Part shown: piece by piece, positions 52,801 through 63,877 of the stretch
Numbering within the stretch: the stretch's first letter is position 1
Layout of the letters: each line of letters opens with the position of its first letter
DNA from: Macrothele yani
Lineage: Eukaryota; Arthropoda; Arachnida; Araneae; Macrothelidae
Assembly: GCA_039090855.1 (NCBI GenBank)
Contig: CM076991.1
Location: forward strand, 103,986,021 to 104,050,020
Direction of reading: 5' to 3'
DNA: 64,000 nucleotides
Notes under the pieces: generated by a model
Told to the model about the DNA's origin: nothing
Seen by the model: only the letters and a program-made list of their open reading frames with translations
The model's database searches: none
Program-made: the position numbers and the translations under genes

Positions 52801-52866
52801 TCATCGTCATAACGTTCATGAAACATACTTTCACATTTGAACGTCACAAAAAAAAGAGGGTATCAT

Positions 52867-54995
52867 TCACTTGATCGAAAGGTCACTTGACCGAAAATCA
52901 CTTCGCCGAAAATCACTTGATCGAAACGTACATTTCACCGAAGGGTCACTTGACCGAAAAGTTCATTTCACCGAAAAGTCACTTCACCTAAAAGTTCATT
53001 TCATCGAAAGGACATTAGATGGAAAAGTTCATTTCATCGAAAGGACTTTAGATCGAAAAGTTCATTTCCCCGAAGGATTACTTTACCTATAAGTTCATTA
53101 TACCGAAAGATCATTTCCCCGAAGGATTACTGTACCTAAAAGTTCATTATATCGAAAGATAATTTCACCGAATGGTCAGTTTATCGAAAACTTAGAATTT
53201 TGTTGGTAGAGATCTGTTGGAGTGTGGTGCGGGTTTTTGAAAAAGTGGCCACCTAAACATTATCGGATTGTATAAAGAATACACTTTTAATTTCTATGAA
53301 ACACCTTCCCATGAGTAGGTTTTTCGAGATATAACATTAATTACAAGGTCTAGATTTGTGCATTTTTATCAAATTTAATCCTCCGAGCTCATATTCATAA
53401 GGGTTACATAGCAAATCAAGTAAATAATGTTCAGCTTTTACTCAACCACAAACATTAATTTTTTGCCTAGATACAGGCCATTTTAACAGATTTTAACCCT
53501 ACTCATATTCAGAAGCATTACATAAGATGTAAAGTAACTTTTTATGCAAACATTATGAATATGAGCACGCACGTTTAAAATTTGCTGTAAAGGTCTAAGC
53601 CGAGACCTAGTGCCCTAAACTTGATTCTTTTTGATTAAAAAAATGTGCAACATTATTAACTTGACTTTTTATGCAAACCTTATGAATACGGTTACGTACG
53701 TTTAAAATTTCCTAAAAAGGCCTAAGCCGAGGCCTAGAACCCTAAACGTGAATTTTTTTGCCTGAAAAAATGTGCAACATTATTAATTTTACTTTTTATG
53801 TAAACCTTATGAACATGAGCACTGAACATGACTTTTATGTAAACCTTATGAACATGAGTAAAATTTGTTAAAAAGGCCTAAGCCGATGCCCAGAACCCTA
53901 AACTTGAATTTTTTTGCCTGGAAAAATGTGCAACATTATTCATTTTACTTTTTATGTAAACCTTATGAACATGAGCACTGAACATGACTTTTATGTAAAC
54001 CTTATGAACATGAGTAAAATTTGTTAAAAAGGCCTAAGCCAATGCCCAGAACCCTAAACTTGAATTTTTTTGCCTGGAAAAATGTGCAACATTATTCATT
54101 TTACTTTTTATGTAAACCTTATGAACATGAGCACTGAACATGACTTTTATGTAAACCTTATGAACATGAGTAAAATTTGTTAAAAAGGCCTAAGCCGATG
54201 CCCAGAACCTTAAACGTGAATTTTTTTGCCTGAAAAAATGTGCAACATTATTAATTTTACTTTTTATGTAAACCTTATGAACATGAGCACTGAAAATGAC
54301 TTTTATGTAAACCTTATGAACATGAGCACTGAAAATGACTTTTATGTAAACCTTATGAACATGAGTAAAATTTGTTAAAAAGGCCTAAGCCGAGGCCCAG
54401 AACCCTAAATTTGAATTTTTTTGCCTGGAAAAATGTGCAACATTATTCATTTTACTTTTTATGTAAACCTTATGAACATGAGCACTGAACATGACTTTTA
54501 TGTAAACTTTATGAACATGAATGAGTAAAATTTGCTAAAAAGGCCTAAGCCGAGACCTAGAGACTTAAAATTAATTATTTTTGTCTTAAAACTAAATCTT
54601 TGCGTTCTCTGTGACGGAGAAATTAAACGTTCCACTTCAGTATGATCCTCTAACGTTTCGGTGGTCTGTCTGTCGAACTTGCACTATGCTTCGACAGATC
54701 CTGTAATGAAATCCAAAGTTTTCGATAAACTGACCCTTCGGTGAAATGATCTTTCGATGAAATGAACTTTCAAGTAAGGAGACCTTTCGGTAAAATGAAC
54801 TTTCAAGCAAGGAGACCTTTCGGTAAAATGAACTTTTCGATCAAGTGACCCTTTGGTAAAATGTACCTATCGATCAAGTAACCCTTCGGTAAAATGAACG
54901 TTTCGATCAAGTGATCTTTCGGTGAAACAATCTTTTCTGTGAATTGATTTTCGGTCAAGTGACCCTTCGGTGAAGTAAATGTCGGGCAAATGAAC
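52867..54995. mobile_element. Foldback-like element: long inverted arms made of short tandem repeats
   Basis: The left arm (52867-53215) is a run of 15-18-bp units of the type 'ttcaccgaaaagttcat' and 'cacttgatcgaaaggt'. The right arm (about 54695-54995) has the complement ('atgaactttcggtgaa', 'cgatcaagtgacccttcggt'). The inner arm edges also match inverted ('ggtcagtttatcgaaaactt' on the left, its complement at about 54720). Between the arms is a ~156-bp tandem array. Long inverted repeats composed of subrepeats are the hallmark of foldback-type DNA elements. No transposase is visible. Confidence 0.65.
53530..54590. repeat. ~156-bp tandem array inside the foldback-like element
   Basis: 'aaaaaggcctaagcc' recurs near 53715, 53870, 54027, 54183, 54377 and 54537. 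The 194-bp step has an extra copy of a 38-bp unit ('gacttttatgtaaacctta', 'tgaacatgagcactgaa'), itself repeated within each unit. Confidence 0.88.
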
Positions 54996-55077
54996 CAGAC
55001 CCCCAAAAAAATACATGGTTATTAAAAAAAATACTCCACATATCTTATATTTCCCCATCTTTATTGACGGGCTTTTA

Positions 55078-56292
55078 CCTAGTCTACAAATAATTGTCCG
55101 GACACTAGAGAAAAAACATGTGAATAGTAAACTATTAAACACTTATCGTAATATCTGGTATGTCCGCCCTTGGACTGAATTACCGCCCACACACGTCGAG
55201 GAAGTCTTTTGACCAAACTGCGGGTGACATCAAGCGCTATTCGTCGCTATTCCGCCTGCAAAGCCTCACTGACTCCAGCAACAGAATTGGGACGTGTAGG
55301 TCTCGACCTCAACCGCAGTTCCTGTTCGTCTCCAATGTGTTCGATGTGGTTGAGGTCAGGACTTTAGGCGGGCCAGAGCAATCGTTGCGCACCCATTTCT
55401 TCATACCAACCCATAACTGCTGCACCTTTGTGGCAGGGTGTTTGATAACCCTGGTAACAACGTTTTTCTGTTCCGTAGAACTGCTGAATTGTAGGGAGTA
55501 ACTGATTATCCAGAACATCAATGTAGCGAAGCGCCGTCGTGGTAGCAGAGGCCACGAACAGAGGTCCAAGTCAATACCAGCTGAGCTCATCCCATACTTC
55601 TCCACCCTCACCGAACTCTACAATGGGTACGGTAGCAGTGTGTAGTACGGGCTGTCTCCACACCTCTACCGTACCATCGGAATGGAAATTCGTGAACCTG
55701 GATTCGTCACTTCATAATACCATTTTCCACTGCTCGATTGTCAGGTTTGCACGCTCTTAGCATCACGTTAGACGCGCTACGCTGTTCAGTTTTGTGATGT
55801 TCGGCTTGTGTGCCGCCGCTCTGCCATTAGAACCCCAGTACATGGAGTTCTTTTCGGATCGTATTAAATCTCACAGTGGTGTTAGCGCTGCTTTGGAGCT
55901 CTTCACGGATGCTCTTTGCCAACTTGAGCCGGTTTTTCCGTGCTACGCGCTATGACACGTGCCGGTATCTGTCCGTCATTTTCGGAGTCCGACAGGGACG
56001 TTTTCCTGCACTAGTACTGCAAGGACTTCTCCATTTGGTTATCACATAGCATATCGTTGATTTTCTATGCTCCACTCGAGTGCTGATCGCACGAATGGAC
56101 ATACCCCTACGTGACATCCCACAACGACACCCCTTTCAAAGTCTCTAAATTCTAGACGAGTTACCATGCCGTCTCTAATCGACTACTACTCTCACCCACT
56201 GCGTTCTGCTACCTATAATATAGCGGCGATCATGTAATATACAGATAACGCGACTGGTAGGCGTGTCCGGGGAATTGTTGGTAGACAGTGTA
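55078..56292 (-). mobile_element. Tc1-like transposon, decayed
   Basis: Left end 'gtctacaaataattgtccgg' + acac (55082 on) matches the complement of the right end 'gtgtccggggaattgttggt' + agac (to about 56288) in about 20 of 24 positions. TA at the outer edges. The transposase on the minus strand is very degraded. Confidence 0.82.
55160..56130 (-). pseudogene. Tc1-like transposase relic
   Basis: The minus strand carries KPDNRAV-like fragments and 'RIQVHEFPFRWYGRGVETAR', a shifted version of the FTDESRF..DG.VxVWR region. ATTALRYIDVLDNQLLPTIQ corresponds to 'YxxILxxxLLPxxQ'. A third block reads 'PARSPDLN-IEHI' in broken frames near 55370 and ends PRRVWAVIQSKGGHTRY (55160-55215). Multiple frameshifts. 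DD34E family by these landmarks. Confidence 0.75.
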
Positions 56293-56415
56293 TTTTTTCC
56301 TGGTCACTCATGCAGAGTAATAGTTAATTTATCAATGTTTTGCAGAGCAACTACAGTATTATCCTAACATTAAGTTTGCTCTCGTGTAAAGCACTAAATT
56401 TTGAGTTTCAAACAA

Positions 56416-56545
56416 AGATATTCGCTCTTTCCACGTTTATAAGTGAGTCACGGAAAAATTATCATTGAACGCAACCGGGATTCGAACCCAGGGTCTTCCA
56501 GTTACGCGCCAGATATGCTTCCGCTACACCACAGCGGCCTCGAAT
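56416..56545 (-). mobile_element. tRNA-like SINE (family 4)
   Basis: Minus strand: A box 'tggtgtagcggaagca', B box 'gggttcgaatcccgg' (56466-56541), followed by a tail module, the complement of 'gctctttccacgtttataag' and 'tgagtcacggaaaaat'. The same tail and the start of a head ('ccaccgggagtcgaaccc') occur at 56710-56800. The tail alone is at 51488-51515. Confidence 0.7.
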
Positions 56546-56896
56546 TCCTCCAGACTCACACATGCTAACTGCCAAGCCAAGTTGGCAGGTTGCTTCTTGG
56601 AGCCCCGCACAATGCTGGGGATACACCAAAAATGGTAAGCAGCAACTGAAGAAATAATTAGAAGGCGAATGAATAATTAATACAGAAATTTAACGTGGAC
56701 CAGGAACATCAAGCAAAGATATTCGCTTTTTCCACGTTTATAAGTGAGTCACGGAAAAATTCTCATTGGCCGCCACCGGGAGTCGAACCCGGGATAAAAA
56801 TGCCAGTGTGTTTTAATTCCAGTGTGTTTTAATTCCAGTGTGTTTTAATTCTGTATTAAATTCTGAGTTTGTTAAGTTTGCGTTAATGTCAGACAT

Positions 56897-57000
56897 GCCG
56901 CCCCGGCGGCGAAGTAGTCTTATCACCATTCGTCCGAAATGAGTTCGGGTTCGAATCCCGGTGAGGCATGGATGCTGTGTTTGTATTTCAGCACTGACTC
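56897..57000 (+). mobile_element. Truncated tRNA-derived SINE (family 1)
   Basis: Head 'gccgccccggcggcgaagta' with a short deletion before 'caccattcgtccga', B box 'gggttcgaatcccgg', and the first part of the body. The rest is absent. Confidence 0.82.
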
Positions 57001-57042
57001 TCAATGTGTTACTTCTCCAACACTGGTTATCTGTGTGCATTG

Positions 57043-57205
57043 TGTGACGTGCCTGTACCGCAGGACGCACGTTAGATAAAGGCAGATAGCAGCGAGAGCA
57101 TACGTCCGCGTAGCTCAGTCGGGAGAGCGACTTATACCGGAGTGAAAGAACCCGGGTTCGATTCCCGGCGTGGACAAAAATGACGGAGAAATTTACTTCT
57201 TTATA
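57043..57205 (+). mobile_element. Solo LTR of the TRIM-like family
   Basis: 163 bp from TGTGACGTGCCTG to 'atttacttctttata', matching the LTRs at 30085-30270 and 30400-30579. Contains the tRNA-like segment 57114-57175 (gtccgcgtagctcagtcggg, B box 'gggttcgattcccgg'). Flanking bases ATTG / ATTT may be a target duplication with one change. Confidence 0.8.
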
Positions 57206-57327
57206 ATTTGTGATTTAGCATACTGTCCTATTCATGCTTGATGTATTACTTGTTCATAATGTGTTACATGATACCGTTTATTTACCATACATATGCAACT
57301 GAAAAGTACGTTGTATTACGACCAAAT

Positions 57328-58556
57328 ACACGGTCGAGTCACATTATCGTGACCACCAGCTAATATCCAGAGTAACCGCTTTGTGCAGCGCGGACAGCAG
57401 CTAGACGGGCTGAGAGTGACTCAATAAGGTGCTGGAAGGTGCTCACAGGTGTGTGGAGCCATGCTGACTGCAGTGCATCTGACAGCGGCTGGAGGGTGAG
57501 CGGTGGAGGATCCAAAGAATGCGAACAACACGATTGAGGTGGTCCCACAGATGCTCAATTCGCTTTAAGTCTGGGAAATCAGGGGGGTCAGGGAAGTATT
57601 TTGAATTATTCATTGTGCTCTTCCAACCAGTCTCGGACATTTCTATCTGTGTGACACGTCGCAATGTCATGCTGGAAGATCCCATCCGCTGCAGGGAAGA
57701 CAATCAGCATGTATGGGTGTACGTGGTCTGCAAGGATGGATTCATTACGAATTCGGTCCATAGTGCTTTCCACATGGTATGAGTAGACCCAGAGAATGCC
57801 ACGAAAACATTCCCCAGACCATAACGCTGCCCCCACCAGCTTGTATTCTTCCAGCAATGGTTGAAGAGTGTTTGTTCTCCGATGTTTCTAGCCTTATACG
57901 ACAACGTTCATCCGTTCGATGAAGCAGAAAACATGACTCATTGGAGAAGGCACTCCTTTGCCAATCAGCGGAGGTCCAATTCCGATACTGCCGTGCAAAT
58001 GTAAGCTTTTTCTGCCGACGTACCTTCTTTAGCAAAGGTGCAGTGACCATCCGCCTACATCGGATCCCCACACCCAGCAGGGTTCGCTTAATTGTCGTTT
58101 TAGACACACTTCCGGTAGCCCCCCCCCATGGTTCATTCGGCCAGTGAGTTGCTCCACTGTAGCGTGCTGATCGGCCCTCACCTACCTTCGAAGCCGAAAT
58201 TCACCTCTCACATCAATGGCACGAGGTGTTCCGCCGGTTCCACGCCACTTATTCGCAATGGTGCCATTTCTTCAATCGCGAAACACTTTAACCACAGAAG
58301 TACGAGAACAGTTCACAAACTGCGCTGTTTCAGAAATACTCCCACCCTTGGCCCGAAAGCTGATAATCATCCCTTTTTGGAAATCTGATAAATCGCGCCT
58401 TTTATCCATGACAGCAACGAGTGATATGTTTTCGGAATACCTACATCAAACCTTATATATTCCCCAAGCCAGCTCACGACACGTGTCTTCTTTCATTGGC
58501 TACGCGCTGTTGACGTCAAAAGTAGGAGGAGGTCACGATAGTGTGTCTCGACTGCG
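57328..58556 (-). mobile_element. Tc1-like transposon
   Basis: Left end 'ggtcgagtcacattatcgtg' + accacc (57332 on) and complement of 'ggtcacgatagtgtgtctcg' + act (to about 58553) match with few changes. Length about 1.23 kb. Confidence 0.87.
57360..58420 (-). pseudogene. Tc1-like transposase pseudogene
   Basis: Minus strand: a degraded N-terminus (GFPKRDDYQLSGQGWEYF-type region near 58370-58300), MSKTTIKRTLLGVGIRCRRM (58107), RQYRNWTSADWQRSAFSNES (first catalytic region; Asn where Asp is usual), RIQAGGGSVMVWGMFSWHSL, then frame changes to FPAADGIFQHDIATCHTDRN (usual FQQDNAxxHT; Asp retained in HDIA), PDFPDLKRIEHLWDHLNRVV (Glu) and LIESLSARLAAVRAAQSGYS. The first Asp is lost and at least two frameshifts are present. 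Confidence 0.87.
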
Positions 58557-58599
58557 AAAAACTCTACAAGTGTCTTTTGCATTTGGGGCAGATTTTATC

Positions 58600-59500
58600 T
58601 GTACCACCCTGTACTGAGTAACACAAATTGCCACGGGGTAAATGGGGGGTTTCATTCACATGCAAAAATATTGGATAGGACTCCCACTCCCTTGTAAAAT
58701 TTTTGGGTGTACTAGAATCACCTAGCTGAGCTGAGGACCCTGATGCTTCTCTCTATTAAGAGCAATGTGCTCGCGAAAATAAAAATATGCAATTATTTTT
58801 GTTAAGGTCATCTGCGTTTTATTCATGCGTAAAAAAGATGTTCCACGAAATTTTAAGAGTGAGAAATTCCGTCCCGCTGTTCAAGCAGCTGCTTCTTTTT
58901 TTTTTTTTTTTTTTTTATGACGAATGCGGGATTTAATGGGGGGTTCAAGTAAATAAAAGCTGTGTTTAATTTCCTCAAAAAAAAAAAAAAATGAAAGAAG
59001 TGAAAGGGAAAGAAGATACGTTGAAAGATGCGACAAAGCAAGAGCCTTGGGGCCAAAGGGAGTGGGGGAGGATTAATTGATCCAGGGGTGTATATAGAAC
59101 TGTTTTCGGAAAATGGAAGTTTTTAAAGTCGATCAAAACGAAATAAAAGTTAATGAAAACTATAAGAAAGCATTAAACCATTGTTTTCTAATGTAATTTG
59201 ATGCATTTTCATTATATTAAAAAATTCTAATGTGAGTTGATGCATTTTCATTAAATTAAACAATTTTTTTTCTAAAGTAAGTTGAGGCATTTCATTAAAT
59301 TAAAGAATTTTTTTCTAATGTAAGTTGATGCATTTTCATTATATAAAAGCATTTTTTTCTAATGTAAGGCGCATTTTAACCAGAAAAAAAAAATTGAACA
59401 CTTTCGTAGGAAGTGTGTTCCATTTTAAATCCCCCCTCTAAATACGTCCCTGAATTGATCAATACAGATCGTTTTGTAATAGAGGACATAGAGTAAAATC
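58600..59500. repeat. Simple and short tandem repeats; no gene
   Basis: Contains poly-T and poly-A tracts (58896-58916, 58977-58991). A short-period tandem at 59190-59375 repeats 'taatgtaagttgatgcattt' + 'tcattaaatt' about four times at intervals near 50-55 bp. Nothing coding. Confidence 0.65.
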
Positions 59501-60624
59501 CGCTCCTTGTTTTCTGTTATACAGTCGTTTGCAAAAGTTTAAGACCACATGTTGGTATTAGGAGATTTCTGCCGATTGCGTCCGCTACTGTCTGTATTAC
59601 TCCCCTTCCTGTCGGTGTTGCATCATCCTACAGCGGCAGTTGGGGGAATCGTGTGAGTGTCAGTTTGTTTCTGGTTTTCATGTTGAGAGGTTTTGTACGT
59701 ATTTCTTATATAGCAAAAAATGGGCAAAAAAGCGTCATTAAGTGTTGTTACTCAGAAGGCACAAATAATGACTTTATATCACTCCGAAGGTGATAAAAGC
59801 AGAAAAGTGTATGTGAGCAAGACTACTATTCATAATACGATCACGAAATATCGATATACAGCTGAATTTAGCGACAAAAAGTGAGGCGGACTTCCAAGCA
59901 AAACAACCCCACGTTATGACAGTACCATAAGGCGAATTGTTATGCGTTCTACGAAGAGTTCGTGCAAGAAACTAAAGGCCTTCTTCCATTCAAAAGGGTC
60001 TGATATTAGTATCAGCACTGTTTTCCGACCTCTTAGCAAAGATTTTGGATTAAAGTCTTATAAACCTTCACATAAACCTAGTAATCCATGTCATGTAAAA
60101 GAAGAGACTCCTGTTTGCGAAGAACCATCAATCCTAGACTGCTGAAAATTGGAGCCAAGTTATTTTTTCCTGTAAATCAACTGTGCGTCAATTTGAATCA
60201 CGTAAACCGCATGTTCGACAATCAAAAGGCAAAAGGGTTGATGATAAATATACCGTTAGCACCGTGAGACATCCGCCTAGGCAGATGATATGGGGTGCTA
60301 TGTCAGCATCCGGTACTGCTTCATTATCCTTTTTGCCAACAAGCACTACGATGACTGGTCTGTCCTTTCCATGTGGATATGTTACGTGAGAAGCTGTTAA
60401 CTCATATGCAAGTGCACGGATGCACAATACACAGTGCGTCAAAGAATTTTTAAGACTGGTGCTAGATTTCAGCCTACGGTGGCGCCACCAGTGTAATCGC
60501 GAATGTGTTATAAAGCGTGACCATCTGCTTGCTTTCTGCCAAAAGTACTGCGCAGTTGTTAAAGTAGTCAAACGAAACGGGCGTTCATTAGAGAAACAAA
60601 ATTTTTTCATGTTGAATTATTAAG

Positions 60625-61772
60625 ATGGAACAAAGGGCTGTTATTAAATTTAACGCAAAACTTGGTAAAAGTGCCTCTGAAACGTACCAAATGATGAAAC
60701 AAGTTTACGGTGAGTTTGTTTAAGTAGATCAAATGTTTTCCTGTGGCACAAACGTTTTTTGGAAGGAAGAGAGACGCTAGAAGATGATAAGCATACCGGA
60801 AGACCAAGTTCATCTAGGACACCTGAGATTATTTAAAAAGTGCGTGATTTCGTGGCAAACAATAGATGTGCGTCACTAAGAATGATGGAAGAGTCTTTAA
60901 ACATCAACAAAGACACGATTCGAACCATCCTGCATTAAAATTTGGGCAAAACAGAAGTCTGTGCTAAATTTGTTCCACACACGTTAACCAATGGATAAAA
61001 ATCAAGGAGAAGTGCATATTGCAGAGACATCATTTCAGCCGCTGAAAATGATCCAAACTTCTTAAATTTGATTGTTACTGGTGATGAAACATGGTGTTTT
61101 CAATATGATCCTAAAACAAAGCGACAAAGTGGGAAATAGAAGTCAAAAAACTCGCCACAAGCCAAAAAAACAAAAAAAAACAAGTAAAGTTCCATCGAAA
61201 ATCAAAACAATGCTCATTACATTCTTCGATAGTAAGGGTTTGTCCTGTATTGTTTGTCCACTAAAAACAAACAATACAGGACAAACTGTTTGTCCACTTG
61301 TATTTGTTGTCCACCAGTAATTGTTTGTCCACTTGGAACAAATTCCATAAAGAATTTGTTCCAAGTGGACAAACAATTACTGGTGAGTTTTATTTAAATG
61401 TTTTGAGGCGTTTGATGGGCAGAATTCGTCGCATTCGTCCAGAATATCGAGATAAAAACAGTTGGTGCTTGTTGCACGATAATGCACCCACTCACACCTC
61501 ACTTCTTGTTCGTAGATTTTTAGCGAAAAATAACGTCTGTGTGTGTTGAATCATTCACCGTATTCGCCTGATTTAGCACCCTGCGACTTTTCTTTGTTCC
61601 CAAAACCTAAAATGACGTTAAAAGGGTGTTATTTTGATGATATTTCGACCATACAAACAGCTTCGACGCGTGCTTTGTAGGCAATTCCGCAAAGTGAAGT
61701 GGAACAGGCATTCGATTATTATTAAATCGCTGTAACAAGTGTATTGAAGCCGGAGGGACTTATTTTGAATAA
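60625..61772 (+). pseudogene. Mariner transposase pseudogene (copy 2)
   Basis: ATG at 60625 starts MEQRAVIKFNAKLGKSASET. The reading frame is then lost: a 1-base deletion near 60718, and Glu codons turned to TAA near 60834, 60937 and 60995. VTGDETWCFQYDPKTKRQS (first Asp), LLHDNAPTHTSLL (second Asp) and 'SPDLAPCDFSLFPK' (third Asp, other frame) are still recognisable. The end keeps YFE-TAA at 61770, the stop that copy 1 has lost. More decayed than copy 1. Confidence 0.9.
61237..61376. repeat. Palindromic insertion inside mariner copy 2
   Basis: Relative to copy 1, about 100 extra bases follow 'agtaagggt'. They form two hairpins. 'gtttgtcctgtattgtttgt' pairs with 'acaaacaatacaggacaaac' (61238-61287). 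'cagtaattgtttgtccactt' + ggaacaaattc pairs with gaatttgttcc + 'aagtggacaaacaattactg' (about 61315-61382), an arm of 31 bp without mismatch. The right arm is native mariner sequence and the left its inverted copy. Confidence 0.9.
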
Positions 61773-62342
61773 CAAACCAAAACAACTTATAATGTCTTGT
61801 TTCTATTTCATTTTACAAACCCAGTCTTAAAAATTCTTTGACGCACTGTGTATTTATGCATGATTGTACTCCATGCCACAGATCAGTGACACTAAAGGAC
61901 TGTCTGCAAAGGAAAAACATAACTGTGCTTGACTGGCCCGGTAATAGTCCCGACCTTTAACCCCATCGAGAATTTGTGGACCATTTTAAAAGACAAGGTA
62001 GCAGAAAAACAGCCATCAAACTTCCAAGCTTTGATTTACGCGATAAAGTACGTCTGTTTCTAAGACATTTCAAGTGACTGCTGCAAATCCCTCATTGAGA
62101 GTACACCACATCGTATTCTGTCCGTTATAGAAAAAACAAATTTGGCCACACAAGGTACTGATTTCGGTTTTTTTTTGTGTTCTAAAGAATGTAAGTATTC
62201 ATCTGTGGTGTCATTGTTTCAAATGTCTCTAACTGGTCAAAAGGTGTTTCTTTGAAAATCTTAACTTTCGATAAATTGGCAGGTGGTCTTAAACTTTTGC
62301 AAATGACTATAAAACGAAGAGAGGCCACAGAAGCCCCTGCTT

Positions 62343-62661
62343 CTTATTGGGCCACGGGTGGCCTAGTGGGCAATGTTCGTGACTGCCACGGAAAGGACCT
62401 CAGGTTCGATCCCAGGTAGGTACGAACGCTCGATCCACTAAATATCCGCCGTGCGTCGGATGGGCACGTTACGCCGTCGGACCGCGGGTACTCCCCCCGT
62501 AATAAATAAGGGCGTCTTCCTCCCCCTTTCTACTTCGCTTCCGTGTCACTTTCCTATCGGGCACTCTAGCCCAAATCTCCTAGCTTCCTATTTCTAAGGG
62601 TTGTTTAAGACCTGGGGTCAGACCACTTTTTTCCTAAAATCCTCCACATCTGATATGATCT
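62343..62661 (+). mobile_element. tRNA-derived SINE, family 2
   Basis: Head 'gggtggcctagtgggcaatg', B-box-like 'aggttcgatcccagg', body and 'tgatatgatctg' tail as in 15652-15960. The 13-bp target duplication gaagcccctgctt is at 62330-62342 and 62662-62674. Confidence 0.92.
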
Positions 62662-62707
62662 GAAGCCCCTGCTTTTAGAATATGATCAATAGTTATTGAG
62701 AAGCCCC

Positions 62708-62775
62708 AAATTCTAAAGGATGAATAACGTATGAGGCCTTACAAGCCTCACATGTTGTTCATCCTTTAAAATTTT
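62708..62775. repeat. Short inverted repeat
   Basis: 'aaattctaaaggatgaa' pairs with 'ttcatcctttaaaattt', and inside them 'tgaggc' pairs with 'gcctca'. A small two-tier hairpin of unknown origin, perhaps a remnant of a miniature inverted-repeat element. Confidence 0.6.
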
Positions 62776-63877
62776 ACAACAGTTCCGTTGGGAAAATCGC
62801 TGTCATATGCCTTGATCATCAACTTCAGGCGGCCATGTAAGAGATTGGTTTTTAACAACAAACAACCACGAAAAAAAAAAAAAGCTAAAACATTATAAAG
62901 GGAAAACAATTTTTTACAGATGAAATACTATTTTGATGGTATGTTCACAAAGTAAGGTAAATGCCCCATAATCCAAACATTCAAAACAATAACGTAATGA
63001 GGTGAAAATTGCTTGTCAAATACAATATATGTTTATTACTAAACATACAAATACTGCTCTTAATGTTCTTTGTGTTCTTTTAATGTTACTGTGAAGGCAC
63101 ATCTTTAAAAACCTAGAGTGATTATTTTTTTTCGATAATTTTTTGGGGATTTTTGCTGCAGGTAAAACACGGCGCTGCATGCACGATAATAAGGCTATTT
63201 TGCGAATGAGATGTTGCAAGAAAATCCCATCATTAAAATGCGATTTAAATCTCGGAAAACGGGCACTAAGTGAACAAAATATTACAATACTTTATCTGAG
63301 CAATATGTAATGAGTGATATATAGCTGGGTATTTACTAGCTTTCTTAACGTTATGTGGCCTTTGTGAAAAGGACAGTAATTCTATTTCGTCGGTTGCCCA
63401 GCCATTAGAGTTCGGTAACAGAGGGAGAGGATGGAAAGTCACGGCAAGAGATTTTTTACATGATCCCTTAATGCCCCAATTACCGCCTTGGTTGAAGGGT
63501 ATTTGTGAGCTCGCAAAGGTCGGGGAGATAGATAGAGAGAATAAGAGAGAGAGAGAGAAGAGAAGAGAAAAAAGCTTTTATTCTGGGCTTAATCCTCTTA
63601 GCTGTGACAGTGAGAAAACCATTTTTTCCGTTTCGTATTTTTTCTTTTTTACCCTTCATTCCTTTTCCTTGAATTATTCTGAGTGCAAAGCTGATTAACG
63701 ATAAGTCAACACTACGAAGGTAATCATCAGGCCCTTCCCATGACCATTATTCTTTCGCATATTAATTTATGGAATGCGATTGTTACTCTTGTGAAATACC
63801 ATATATCTGCACCTTATAATGTTGACTGAAATCTAATGGAATAGGAATATTATTCGTTTTTTAACGATGCGTTTTTA
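62776..63877. other. No gene recognised
   Basis: AT-rich with a GA-rich tract (63530-63575). ORFs up to 75 codons show no family motif. Confidence 0.45.

Larger units (their letters stand above)
60430..61850 (+). mobile_element. Mariner transposon (copy 2) inside the Tc1-like element
   Basis: Same family as 33828-35149, with ends 'cacagtgcgtcaaagaattt' and 'aaattctttgacgcactgtg', perfectly inverted over 20 bases and flanked by TA (60428-60429, 61851-61852). It is about 100 bp longer than copy 1 because of the palindromic insertion at 61237-61350. Confidence 0.93.
59719..62180 (+). pseudogene. Tc1-like transposase pseudogene, split by the mariner
   Basis: Begins near 59719 (MGKKASLSVVTQKAQIMTLY; VSKTTIHNTITKY, helix-turn-helix), then TPRYDSTIRRIVMRSTKSSC, SISTVFRPLSKDFGLKSYKP, a broken first catalytic region, RQMIWGAMSASGTASLSFLP and, before the insertion, 'LLTHMQVHGCT'. 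After the mariner the sequence resumes with 'FMHDCTPCHRS' (61853 on; Asp of the second catalytic site), then NPIENLWTILKDKVAEKQPS (Glu) and SLIESTPHRILSVIE. Multiple stops. Confidence 0.85.
59522..62309 (+). mobile_element. Tc1-like transposon interrupted by a mariner
   Basis: Left end 'cagtcgtttgcaaaagttta' + agaccac at 59522 and complement of the right end 'ggtggtcttaaacttttgca' + aatgacta (to 62309) form inverted repeats, TA outside on both sides. Without the mariner at 60430-61850 the element is about 1.37 kb. Confidence 0.88.

Noticed and set aside
57114..57175. Functional tRNA gene
   Set aside because: The anticodon loop is not seven bases, the segment lies within a dispersed LTR, and several diverged copies share the same defects.
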